Source: Devosia aquimaris
Lineage (GTDB): Bacteria > Pseudomonadota > Alphaproteobacteria > Rhizobiales > Devosiaceae
Direction: 5' to 3'
Assembly (NCBI RefSeq): GCF_020169335.1
Contig: NZ_JAIEZN010000001.1
Coordinates: 2,159,805-2,223,804 of the forward strand
Length of the DNA: 64,000 bases
Made by a program: the position numbers and the translations under genes
Notes under the pieces: generated by a model
Databases searched by the model: none
What the model was told of the DNA's origin: nothing
Seen by the model: the letters and a program-made list of their open reading frames with translations, nothing else
Part shown: positions 44,524 to 53,063 of the stretch, one piece after another
Layout: each line of letters starts with the position of its first letter
Position numbering within the stretch: the first letter of the stretch is position 1

Positions 44524-45315
44524 TCAGCCCGCCATCGCCTCGACCATTTCTGGCGGCTGCATGGCGCCCGTCATGATCGCCACGGCATCGGACATGGAAT
44601 AGTCCTTGGGCCGGATCACGGCGATCCGCTTGCCCAGCCGGTGGATATGGATGCGATCCGCCACCTCGAACACATGCGGCATGTTGTGGCTGATCAGGAT
44701 GATCGGAATGCCGCGTGAGCGGACATCCAGGATCAACTCGAGGACGCGCCGCGATTCCTTGACGCCCAGCGCTGCCGTCGGCTCGTCGAGGATGATGACC
44801 TTGGAGCCGAAAGCGGCCGCCCGGGCCACAGCCACGCCCTGCCGCTGCCCACCCGACAGGGTTTCGACCGCCTGGTTGATGTCTTGAATGGTCATCAGGC
44901 CCAGTTCGCTCAGCTTCTCGCGGGCAAACTTCTGCATGTGGCCACGGTCCATCATGCGGAGCAGCGACCCCAGCAGGCCGGATCGGCGCACCTCACGTCC
45001 CAGGAACATGTTGTCGGCAATCGAGAGGGCCGGCGACAGTGCCAGGTTCTGGTAAACCGTCTCGATCCCGGCGTTGCGCGCGTCCTCGGGCGAACGGAAA
45101 TGCACCGGCTTGCCTTCGAAAGCGATTTCGCCGTGATCGGGAATGATTGCGCCGCTGATGGCCTTGATGAGGGTGGACTTGCCCGCACCATTGTCGCCGA
45201 TCACGGCGAGGATTTCGCCGGGATAGAGATCGAAGTCCGCGCCGTTGAGCGCGACCACGGTGCCGTAGCGCTTGAGCAGGCCACGCGCTTTCAGGATTGG
45301 CTCGATATCGCTCAT
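44524..45315 (-). CDS. frcA: Sugar ABC transporter ATPase, FrcA type
   Basis: 263 residues, single ATP-binding cassette: Walker A GDNGAGKST near 41, signature LSGGQRQG near 142, Walker B VIILDEPTAAL, and the H-loop LISHN. One cassette per polypeptide distinguishes FrcA from the double RbsA/XylG type. The ATG at 45315 overlaps the permease stop (ATGA); the frame to 45336 is less likely. It energises the FrcC permease. Identified with the fructose system mainly through the very FrcB-like binding protein. Confidence 0.9.
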   Translation of the reverse strand: MSDIEPILKARGLLKRYGTVVALNGADFDLYPGEILAVIGDNGAGKSTLIKAISGAIIPDHGEIAFEGKPVHFRSPEDARNAGIETVYQNLALSPALSIADNMFLGREVRRSGLLGSLLRMMDRGHMQKFAREKLSELGLMTIQDINQAVETLSGGQRQGVAVARAAAFGSKVIILDEPTAALGVKESRRVLELILDVRSRGIPIILISHNMPHVFEVADRIHIHRLGKRIAVIRPKDYSMSDAVAIMTGAMQPPEMVEAMAG

Positions 45316-46391
45316 TGCGATGCCCTCCGCAGCCATTGATCAAGTGCAACAGCGATGATCACCAGCGTGCCCGCCGCGAACATCTGCCAATAGTCGTCCA
45401 CCCCGGCCAGCGACAGGCCGGTGTTGAACACGCCAACAATGATGGCGCCGAGCACCGAGCCGACGATGGAACCGCGCCCACCAAAGAGCGACGTGCCGCC
45501 GATCACCACGGCGGTGATCGAGCCCAGATTGACCGTGTCAAAGGAGATTGGCGACACCGAGCCAACCCGGCCGATGGCGACCCAGCCAGCGAAGCCGCAG
45601 ATCAGCCCGGCCAGCGCATAGACCGAGATCAGCGTCCGCCGCGTGCGAATGCCCGAAAGCCGCGCCGCATCAGGATCATCGCCAATGGCATGCACATGGC
45701 GCCCCCACGCGGTGCGATTGAGCATGTACCAGACGATGGCGGCCACCACCGCCAGCGAAATGGTGCCGTAGGTCAGCTTGAAGCCGCCGAAACGCACGGC
45801 CTCGCCGAACCACAACAGGCCCGGCGCCTTTTCGAGAATGTCGGCATTGCGGATCGATTCCGAATGCGAATACCAGAGCTTGAGCGCCGTAAAGATTGAG
45901 AGCGTGCCCAGTGTCACGATGAAGGGCGGCAGCTTGATGATGGCCACCAGCACGCCGTTGAGCCACCCCATCAGCGCGCCGAACATCATGCCCACCCCGA
46001 TCGCAATCGGCAGCGGCACGCCCAGATTGACCGCCATATTGCCCATGATCAGCGAGGTGACCACCAGGATCGCGCCCACCGACAGGTCGATGCCAGCGGT
46101 CAGGATCACCAGCGTCTGGGCAATGGCAATGATGCCGGTGACGGTGATCTGCTGCAGGACCGTCGACAGGGCGCCCGGCCCCAGGAAACGCGGTGCAATC
46201 AGACCAAAGGCCGCGATGCTGACGATCAGCACCAGCGTAGGAATTGTTGTTGGATTGGTCCTGAGGAAAGACCGCACAATGTGAAACAGGCTTCTGTCGT
46301 CCCGCTCGAAGCTGGCGACGGATTTGTCTGCCTGGGCCAGTTTGGCCTCGAAGTCTGAAATGGTTTTGGTCGGCGCGTTGCTGTCGCTCAT
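45312..46391 (-). CDS. frcC: Sugar ABC transporter permease, FrcC type
   Basis: 359 residues with about eight to ten membrane helices in the RbsC/FrcC pattern; landmarks are ILTAGIDLSVGAILVVTSL and GGTSLFGGRGSIVGSVLGA. The N-terminus is a longer hydrophilic stretch (~40 residues) than in RbsC. It overlaps frcA by 4 nt and is separated from frcB by a 101-nt gap with overlapping hairpins, which may set the ratio of binding protein to permease. Confidence 0.92.
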   Translation of the reverse strand: MSDSNAPTKTISDFEAKLAQADKSVASFERDDRSLFHIVRSFLRTNPTTIPTLVLIVSIAAFGLIAPRFLGPGALSTVLQQITVTGIIAIAQTLVILTAGIDLSVGAILVVTSLIMGNMAVNLGVPLPIAIGVGMMFGALMGWLNGVLVAIIKLPPFIVTLGTLSIFTALKLWYSHSESIRNADILEKAPGLLWFGEAVRFGGFKLTYGTISLAVVAAIVWYMLNRTAWGRHVHAIGDDPDAARLSGIRTRRTLISVYALAGLICGFAGWVAIGRVGSVSPISFDTVNLGSITAVVIGGTSLFGGRGSIVGSVLGAIIVGVFNTGLSLAGVDDYWQMFAAGTLVIIAVALDQWLRRASQ

Positions 46392-46413
46392 GGCTCTCCC
46401 TGCCCAATGCTGG

Positions 46414-46469
46414 CTGTCCGCCCTGTCAAGGCGCAGGCGGACAGGGGGCGACTGACACGCCGCCCCCTG
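46414..46469 (-). other. Overlapping hairpins between frcB and frcC
   Basis: CTGTCCGCC (46414-46422) pairs with GGCGGACAG (46436-46444), and CAGGGGGCG (46442-46450) pairs with CGCCCCCTG (46461-46469). The two 9-bp stems share three bases, so they compete. As in other binding-protein operons, they may stabilise frcB mRNA or attenuate read-through. Confidence 0.55.
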
Positions 46470-46492
46470 CTCACGGTCTGGTCAGCGGGCCA

Positions 46493-47512
46493 TTAGCCCC
46501 AGCAGAGCTCGGTGCCCTTGGTGCTGTCGATCGAGGGAACGCCATCGACAGGCTGGTCGGTGACCAGATTGACGCCGGTGTTAAAGAAGCTCAGGCCTTC
46601 GGTGGCCACGGGCTTGGTGCCGTCCTTGGCAAAGGCGGCAATGGCTTCCACGCCCTTGGATGCCATCAGCAGCGGGTACTGCTGCGAGGTGGCGCCGATC
46701 ACGCCGGCCTTGACGTTGGCGATGCCGGGGCAACCGCCGTCGACCGAAACGATCAGCACGCCGGTCTTGCCGGCCTTGGTCAGGGCCTGGTAGGCGCCCT
46801 CGGCCGCCGGTTCGTTGATGGTGTAGACCACGTTCATGTCGGGGTCCTTGGCCAGCAGATTCTCAACCGAGGTCACGCCGCCTTCCGGATTTGCACCCGA
46901 GGATTCATGGCCGATCACGCGCGGGTCGGTCTCGGAGCCCATGACCTTGAGATCGGGCACGTCGATGCCGAAGCCGACCAGGAACCCGGTGTCACGCGCC
47001 ACGTCCACCGAGATATTGTCCTTGTTGATGTCGAGCATGCCGATCTTGGCGGTCTTGACACCCTCCGGCCCAAGCTTGGCGGCAGCCCACTTGCCGATCA
47101 GCATGCCGGCTTCGAAGTTGTCCGTGGCAAAGGTCATGTCCTGCGCTTCAGGATCCGCCAGCGGCGTATCGAGCGCGATCACCAGGATGCCGGCAGCGCG
47201 CGCATCCTTGAGCAGCGGACCGACGGAGTCGTTGGAGGGCGTGATCAGAATGCCCTTGGCACCGGCCGCCATGCAGTTCTCGATGGCTGTCAGCTGCGGC
47301 GAGGCATCGCCATCCTTCTCACCGGCATAGGCCTTGAAATCGAGTCCGGCAGCCTTGGCGGCAGCTTCGGCGCCTTCCTTCATCTTCACGAAGAACGGAT
47401 TGGTGTTGTTCTTGGTGATCAGGCAGGCCAGATCGGCCGCCATGACCGCCGGTGCGGAGAGAAAGGCACAGGCAGCAGCGCCCAGCAGCAGCGAAGTCTT
47501 GAATTTGGTCAC
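46493..47512 (-). CDS. frcB: Periplasmic sugar-binding protein, FrcB type
   Basis: 339 residues from GTG 47512 (GGAGG about 9 nt upstream). The signal peptide is about 1-25 (ends AVMA-AD). The periplasmic binding domain has CLITKNNTNPFFVKMKEGAE, LVIALDTPL, VYTINEPAAEGAYQAL, VSVDGGCPG and the C-terminal ELCWG, which I recognise as the FrcB pattern of Sinorhizobium. FrcB binds fructose, with mannose and ribose as weaker ligands. It is the first gene of the operon and divergent from the ROK regulator. The linked dehydrogenases leave room for a polyol ligand. Confidence 0.9.
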   Translation of the reverse strand: MTKFKTSLLLGAAACAFLSAPAVMAADLACLITKNNTNPFFVKMKEGAEAAAKAAGLDFKAYAGEKDGDASPQLTAIENCMAAGAKGILITPSNDSVGPLLKDARAAGILVIALDTPLADPEAQDMTFATDNFEAGMLIGKWAAAKLGPEGVKTAKIGMLDINKDNISVDVARDTGFLVGFGIDVPDLKVMGSETDPRVIGHESSGANPEGGVTSVENLLAKDPDMNVVYTINEPAAEGAYQALTKAGKTGVLIVSVDGGCPGIANVKAGVIGATSQQYPLLMASKGVEAIAAFAKDGTKPVATEGLSFFNTGVNLVTDQPVDGVPSIDSTKGTELCWG

Positions 47513-47835
47513 GTCGGTTTCCTCCCAGGAAAATGGTCCCGGCGCGCAGCTGTTTTTGCTCAGTCTTGCGGGCCTTCGATCCGACGGCGGCAGGTCGCTG
47601 CCCGGTCCGTCGATCGGCCAGACACTACCAAGGCCAATCCATCTGTCAATAAGTTATTCCACCGGATTTATTTATTATCCGACTTTCTCTGTCTCGACCG
47701 CTCGGGGAGCCTGTATTGCAATCAAAACCCGCGATCCGGCGTCTGGAGGCATGCTGAAAGGGATTGCTTTCGCGCTGCGGATGCGGCCTAAAGCTGTGCG
47801 TTGCACTGCGCTGTGCAACCGAGGGGGACTTGTTG
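47513..47835. other. Divergent frcB-frcR control region
   Basis: A 323-bp gap without a supported gene. An AT-rich centre (about 47640-47690) stands out from the GC-rich surroundings and carries the palindrome at 47648 and a GGAT/ATCC repeat near 47664-47680, so both promoters probably lie here. Confidence 0.6.
47648..47658. promoter_or_regulatory. AT-rich palindrome, candidate ROK operator
   Basis: AATAAGTTATT, a perfect 11-bp palindrome about 136 nt upstream of the frcB start and 178 nt upstream of the ROK gene. ROK repressors such as Mlc and NagC bind AT-rich inverted repeats with TTATT/AATAA-like arms, so this is the best operator candidate. Confidence 0.5.
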
Positions 47836-49068
47836 ATGGTCATGGCGAATACCGCTGGCACCGGCACGGACAGCCTCAGCCGGGGCACAAATCAGTCAGG
47901 CGTGCGCCTGTACAACGAACGGCTGGTGCTCTCGCTGATCCGTCGCCACGGCGCCCTGCCCAAGGCCGACATTGCGCGCCGGACCGGCCTGTCGCCTCAG
48001 ACCATTTCCACCATCGCCAATGCGCTGGAAGCCGATGGCATCCTGCTGCGCCTTGATCCGCTGCGCGGCAAGGTGGGCCAGCCTTTGGTCCCCTATGCGC
48101 TCAATCCCCGCGGCGCCTTCTTTCTCGGGCTCAAGATCGGCCGCCGCAGCTCCGACGTGGTGCTGATGGACTTCCTGGGCAATGTGCTCGGCCGCCTGCA
48201 CGAGCCCCATCCCTACCCCACGCCCGAGATCATCGTCGACCTCGCGCGCCGTGGCATCGATGAACTGACGATCAGCCTCTCGGAAGGCGAACGCGCCCGC
48301 ATCGCCGGCTTCGGCATTGCCGCGCCCTTCGAGCTCTGGAACTGGGAGTCCCAGATCGGGGCACCACCCGACGTTCTCGAAGCCTGGCGCAATGCGGACA
48401 TGCGCGCCGCCATCGCCGCCATCTGTCCCTGGCCGGTCTATTTGCACAATGACGGCACCGCCGCCTGTGCGGCCGAACTGGTGCTCGGCAATGGCCAGCA
48501 CGGCGACGATTTCCTCTATGTTTTCCTGGGCTCGTTCGTGGGCGGTGGCGTCGTGCTCAACAGCCACCTTTTCCCCGGTCGCACCGGCTATGCCGGGGCC
48601 CTGGCGCCCATGCCCATCGCCACGCCCTCCGGTTTCCAGCAGTTGATGAAGAGCGCCTCGATCTATGTGCTGGCCGAGGCGCTGGCCGCTGCCGGCAAGG
48701 ACGCCAGCATATTGTGGCGCGATCCCAGTGACTGGGGCGAGATCGGCCCCGAGATCACGCAGTGGATTGCCGATGCAGCCCGCAGCCTTGCGGTGGCCTC
48801 CGTGAGTGCTGTCTCGATCATCGATTTCAGCACGATCGTCATCGACGGAGCCTTTCCCCCGGTGGTGCGCGCAGCGCTCGTCGCAGCGGTCCGCGAGGCT
48901 GTCGCGGGCTTTGACCGCCAGGGCCTTGCCCCCTTCGAAGTGGTTGAAGGCACCATTGGCTTTGGGGCCCGCGAGATCGGCGGCGCCTGCCTGCCGTTGC
49001 TGGCCAATTTCACCCAGGACCGTGAAGTGCTGTTCAAGGACAATATTCCGCCGCAGCACAATCATTAA
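47836..49068 (+). CDS. frcR: ROK-family transcriptional regulator (FrcR-like)
   Basis: 410 residues. The N-terminal winged helix-turn-helix (GALPKADIARRTGLSPQTIS, about 43-62) precedes a ROK/ASKHA sugar-kinase-like body with YLHNDGTAACAAELVLG and SFVGGGVVL. The zinc-binding Cys triad of classic ROK proteins is not evident; the GRTGYAGALAPMP region has no Cys. The start ATG 47836 has GAGGGGG 8 nt upstream; ATG 47842 is also possible. Its divergence from frcB fits a sugar-responsive repressor of the transporter. Confidence 0.88.
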   Translation: MVMANTAGTGTDSLSRGTNQSGVRLYNERLVLSLIRRHGALPKADIARRTGLSPQTISTIANALEADGILLRLDPLRGKVGQPLVPYALNPRGAFFLGLKIGRRSSDVVLMDFLGNVLGRLHEPHPYPTPEIIVDLARRGIDELTISLSEGERARIAGFGIAAPFELWNWESQIGAPPDVLEAWRNADMRAAIAAICPWPVYLHNDGTAACAAELVLGNGQHGDDFLYVFLGSFVGGGVVLNSHLFPGRTGYAGALAPMPIATPSGFQQLMKSASIYVLAEALAAAGKDASILWRDPSDWGEIGPEITQWIADAARSLAVASVSAVSIIDFSTIVIDGAFPPVVRAALVAAVREAVAGFDRQGLAPFEVVEGTIGFGAREIGGACLPLLANFTQDREVLFKDNIPPQHNH

Positions 49069-49159
49069 GGCATTGCTGCAAAAAGGGATTTCCCCGCGGT
49101 AACAAGTCCTAAACTTCGTTGGGGTTAAACTGTGGACTGTACGTACACAAGATTGACCT

Positions 49160-51403
49160 ATGCAGCCACCAAACCCCTCCGCCATCAGACGGCACGTGCC
49201 CGTGGCCGTGTTGCTGCCGGTCGTGCTGATGCTGGCCCTGGCCATCATCACCGTGCTGGGTTTTGTGGTGTGGTCCACAGCCAATATCGACCAGCGCTCG
49301 CTGGAGCGGCAGACCCAGTCCGTGTCGCGTGTGATTCAGGCGCGGCGCGACCAGATGCAGATGCAGGCTGCCAGCCTGGCCGTGTGGGATGAGACGCTGA
49401 TCAATACCAAGCTGGCGTTCAACGCCAATTGGATCGAGCGCAATTTGGCCAGCCGCATGCATGCCAATTTCGGCTATGACGCCCTTGTGGTGGTGGACGA
49501 GGCCAACAACCCCACATACGCCATGGTGGACGGCTTTCCGGTCATCCTCCCCGAGAACGCCAGCAACAACACCCCCTACCGGACGCTGTTGGCCGATCTG
49601 CGCGCGACCCATCTGCAGGCCGCGCCCATCGGCACCGGGCAGCAGCCCGTCATCCTGACCGACTTCCTGCTGGTCGATGATCGCCCGGCCCTGGTCACGG
49701 CAGCCACCATCGTGTCCGATACCGGCGCGCTGCAACAGCAGCCGGGGACCGAATATGTGCTGGTCCTGACGCGCTTCCTCGACACCACGGTAGCGACCGA
49801 GATCAACCGCCAATACGCCATCGAAGCCGGTCACTTCACCATGACCAGCGGAACGGCGCCCGACCAGGCCGTCTACCCGATCGTCAACAATGCCGGCCGC
49901 TTCATCACCTTTTTCCAGTGGACGCTGGATCGTCCTGGCCAGACCGTGCTCAGCCAGACCATTCCCATGCTCAGCGTCACCTTCCTGGTCATCGGCGGCC
50001 TGGTCCTGCTGCTGCTCAACCAGTTGCGCCGCTATGCCGAGGCCCTCGAGGCCGGCAAGCACTTCAGCCGCTACCAGGCCAGCCACGACGAGCTGACCGG
50101 CCTGCCCAATCGCTCCAGCTTCGAGGCCGAACTGGCGCGGCGCCTCGATGGGCGCGGCCATGAGGTGGGCACCATCAGCCTCCTGATGCTTGACCTGGAT
50201 CGCTTCAAGCAGGTCAACGACACCCTGGGCCACCAGGCCGGCGACGAGCTGATTTGCGCCGTCGCCGACAGGCTCCGCGCTGTGCTGGGCAAGGACACCT
50301 TGATCGCGCGCCTCGGTGGCGACGAATTCGGCATTGTGCTGGTGCACAACGCATCGGACACCGACCTGCCCCAGACCTCCCAGCGCGTCATCGATGCCAT
50401 TGGCCAGCCCTTCGAGCTGCACCACTACAAGGCTCATGTCGGCGCCAGCATTGGCATCGTCAGCATCGACCGCGGCAGCGAAGAGGTCGGCTCCAGCGAG
50501 CTGATGCGCAAGGCCGACATCGCGCTCTACGAAGCCAAGGCCGGCGGACGCAACCGCGCCATGGTGTACGAGGAGCACATGAACGAGATGCTGCAGTTGC
50601 AGCACACGATCGAAGGCGAGCTGCGCGAGGCGCTGCAGCGCGACGACCAGCTGTCGGTGGTGTTCCAGCCGCTCGTCAGCCAGGAGACCCGCCGTGTCGT
50701 GGGCGCCGAGGCACTGTCGCGCTGGTCCCATCCCAAGTATGGACAGATCTCCCCGGCCCGCTTCATTCCGGTGGCAGAGAACACCGGGCTCATTGAAGCG
50801 CTGGGCGAGTTCGTGCTGCGCCGGGCCTGCGAACTGGGCGCCAATGCCCCCGGCCGCACCATTGCCGTCAACATCTCCCCCACCCAGCTGCGCAATCCGC
50901 AGTTCTCCCATGTCGTGTTCGACATTCTCCATCGCACCGGCATGCGCCCCAGCGATCTCGAGCTCGAGATCACCGAGTCCATCCTCCTCGACGACGAACA
51001 TGTCTCATCGCAGAACCTGCGTACCTTCCGGACGGCCGGCATCAAGATCGCGCTCGATGACTTCGGCACCGGCTATTCATCGCTGAGCTATCTCAAGCGC
51101 TATCCGGTTGATCGCATCAAGATCGACCGGTCCTTCGTCAGCCAGCTGGCCGAGGGGCATGTCTCTGTGTCAATCACCCAGGCCATCGTCACCCTGGCCC
51201 ATGCCATGGACATCGAGGTGACGGCTGAAGGCGTGGAAACCGAGATCCAGGCCACCATCCTCGGACAGATGGGCTGCAATGTGTTGCAGGGCTTCCTGTT
51301 TTCCTCCGGCGTCCCCCGCGAGAAGATCGTCGATGTCTTCGCCGATCCCGCCAATGCGCTGATGTCGCGCGGCGCCCGCAGCGTCAAGGCAATGGCTCGT
51401 TAA
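49160..51403 (+). CDS. CHASE4-GGDEF-EAL membrane protein (cyclic-di-GMP metabolism)
   Basis: 747 residues. Two membrane helices (about 15-37 and 275-293) enclose a periplasmic CHASE4-like sensor domain with ASLAVWDETLINTKLAFNAN. The cytoplasmic part has an intact GGDEF (386-390) and an EAL domain with EAL at 517-519, QLRNPQF, DDFGTGYSSLSYL and KIDRSF. Both active sites look complete, so it could make or break cyclic-di-GMP depending on signal. It is followed by a shorter CHASE4-GGDEF relative. Confidence 0.93.
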   Translation: MQPPNPSAIRRHVPVAVLLPVVLMLALAIITVLGFVVWSTANIDQRSLERQTQSVSRVIQARRDQMQMQAASLAVWDETLINTKLAFNANWIERNLASRMHANFGYDALVVVDEANNPTYAMVDGFPVILPENASNNTPYRTLLADLRATHLQAAPIGTGQQPVILTDFLLVDDRPALVTAATIVSDTGALQQQPGTEYVLVLTRFLDTTVATEINRQYAIEAGHFTMTSGTAPDQAVYPIVNNAGRFITFFQWTLDRPGQTVLSQTIPMLSVTFLVIGGLVLLLLNQLRRYAEALEAGKHFSRYQASHDELTGLPNRSSFEAELARRLDGRGHEVGTISLLMLDLDRFKQVNDTLGHQAGDELICAVADRLRAVLGKDTLIARLGGDEFGIVLVHNASDTDLPQTSQRVIDAIGQPFELHHYKAHVGASIGIVSIDRGSEEVGSSELMRKADIALYEAKAGGRNRAMVYEEHMNEMLQLQHTIEGELREALQRDDQLSVVFQPLVSQETRRVVGAEALSRWSHPKYGQISPARFIPVAENTGLIEALGEFVLRRACELGANAPGRTIAVNISPTQLRNPQFSHVVFDILHRTGMRPSDLELEITESILLDDEHVSSQNLRTFRTAGIKIALDDFGTGYSSLSYLKRYPVDRIKIDRSFVSQLAEGHVSVSITQAIVTLAHAMDIEVTAEGVETEIQATILGQMGCNVLQGFLFSSGVPREKIVDVFADPANALMSRGARSVKAMAR

Positions 51404-51494
51404 CTGCCGCGCACGAATGAATTAGCAATTTACGTGGCCGTAAAGCGGCCCGGGGATAGTACCCCGGTGCAGCGCATCGCTTGGAGCCACACCT

Positions 51495-52976
51495 ATGGAG
51501 ACCAGTCGGGACAGGGAGCAGTTTGCGACGCGGGTGATCCTGCCCATCGTCGCCGCATTCGTGGTCACCATGACCGCCCTGGCCGGCTTTGTAGGCCTGG
51601 TGATCAACAGTGTCGACGCCGATGCCATCGAGCACCAGCGTCGCCTGGTCGCCCGGGCCCTCGAGACCTTTATCCGCACCGCAACCCACGGTCAGGATGA
51701 CATTACCGCCTGGGACGCCCTGGTGACCGCAAGCCAGACACGCGATATCAACTGGCTGTCCGATACGCTGCTCTCGGAATCCTATGACTATCTGGGACAG
51801 ACCGAACTCTATGTGGTGACGGCGGACGGCCAGCCCGTCTTTGCCGCTCGCCAGGGCCAGATGGTCGAGCCAGACAGCTTTCAGACCGTGCAGGTCCAGG
51901 CTGCTCCGCTGATGGCGCAGCTGTCCTCTGACAGCAACCGCCGGGCGCTCGATGCCTACCTGCAGGGCATTCGCGACGGCACGCCCCACGCCTTTGACGT
52001 GGCGGTGGTCAATGGCGTGCCTTCCATCCTGGTCGCCACCCCCATTGTTTCGGATACGATTGAAGCGCGCGTTGCTGGCGGGCCGCTGCTGATCACCGCC
52101 ACGGCCCTGGATCGTAACCTGGGACAATCCATCGCCGAGCAGTTCATGCTGCGCGACGCGCACTTCAGCGACACGCCCGAATGGCCGTTTTCCGCCGCGG
52201 TCTTTCCGGTCGAGAACGCCAGTGGTGAGGTGGTGTCATGGTTCAAGTGGCTGCCGGCCCGCCCCGGCCGCAACATCATCGACTCCACGCTGCCCGCGCT
52301 GGGTGCAGCCATGGCGATCGTGGCCGTCATCATTGCTCTGCTGCTGCGCAATCTGCGGCGGGCATCGCGCCAGCTGCTTGCCGAGCGTGCCGATGCCAAT
52401 CACCGGGCCCTGCATGATCCGCTGACTGGCCTGGGCAACCGCGCCATGTTCGAGAGCCGCCTCGCCGAGGCGTTGGCGGAAGCAGCGCCAGGCGCACGGC
52501 GGCTGGCGCTGCACTGCCTGGATCTCGACCGCTTCAAGCCCGTCAATGATACGCTCGGTCACAAGGCCGGCGACGACCTGCTGCAGCAGGTTTCACGGCG
52601 GATCAAGGCGCAGTTGGGCCCGCGCGATACGCTGGTGCGCCTGGGCGGCGATGAGTTCGCTATTATTCAGCCCGGCATTTCCGGCGCCGAGCAGCCCGCG
52701 GACCTTGCAGCCTGCATCATCGGTGTGGTTGGCCAACCCTTCGTCGTCCAGGGAAAGCGCGTCAACATTGGCATCAGCATCGGCATAGCCACCGTGCCCG
52801 AACATGCCCGGACAGAACTCGACTTGCTGATCTGTGCCGACACCGCCCTCTACCAGGCCAAGGCGGACGGCCGGAACCGCTACTGCTTTTTTAGCCCAGC
52901 CGAGACAGCCAGCGGCTCACCGGCAGAGCTCGGCAAGCGGCTTGCAACCGCCTTTGCCAAGCGCGGGATTGCCTGA
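51495..52976 (+). CDS. CHASE4-GGDEF diguanylate cyclase
   Basis: 493 residues, same layout as its upstream neighbour but without EAL. The sensor domain contains GQDDITAWDALVTASQTRDINW; membrane helices lie near 14-36 and 270-290. GGDEF is intact at 384-388 in VRLGGDEFAII. It is expected to synthesise cyclic-di-GMP in response to a periplasmic cue. The pair looks like a tandem duplication with EAL loss or gain. The next gene is separated by a 10-bp inverted repeat. Confidence 0.92.
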   Translation: METSRDREQFATRVILPIVAAFVVTMTALAGFVGLVINSVDADAIEHQRRLVARALETFIRTATHGQDDITAWDALVTASQTRDINWLSDTLLSESYDYLGQTELYVVTADGQPVFAARQGQMVEPDSFQTVQVQAAPLMAQLSSDSNRRALDAYLQGIRDGTPHAFDVAVVNGVPSILVATPIVSDTIEARVAGGPLLITATALDRNLGQSIAEQFMLRDAHFSDTPEWPFSAAVFPVENASGEVVSWFKWLPARPGRNIIDSTLPALGAAMAIVAVIIALLLRNLRRASRQLLAERADANHRALHDPLTGLGNRAMFESRLAEALAEAAPGARRLALHCLDLDRFKPVNDTLGHKAGDDLLQQVSRRIKAQLGPRDTLVRLGGDEFAIIQPGISGAEQPADLAACIIGVVGQPFVVQGKRVNIGISIGIATVPEHARTELDLLICADTALYQAKADGRNRYCFFSPAETASGSPAELGKRLATAFAKRGIA

Positions 52977-53018
52977 CACCCATGCCAGCCATGCCAGCGC
53001 GGCCTTGACGTCATGGGG

Positions 53019-53040
53019 TGCGGGACACCAGTGTCCCGCA
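53019..53040. repeat. Near-perfect palindrome between GGDEF gene and ade
   Basis: TGCGGGACAC (53019-53028), CA, GTGTCCCGCA (53031-53040): a perfect 10-bp inverted repeat with a 2-nt gap. No U-run follows. It lies 43 nt past the GGDEF stop and 24 nt before ade, so it could be a terminator, a dispersed repeat or an operator. Confidence 0.5.
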
Positions 53041-53063
53041 TGAGACAACCCCAGGATGGACTG

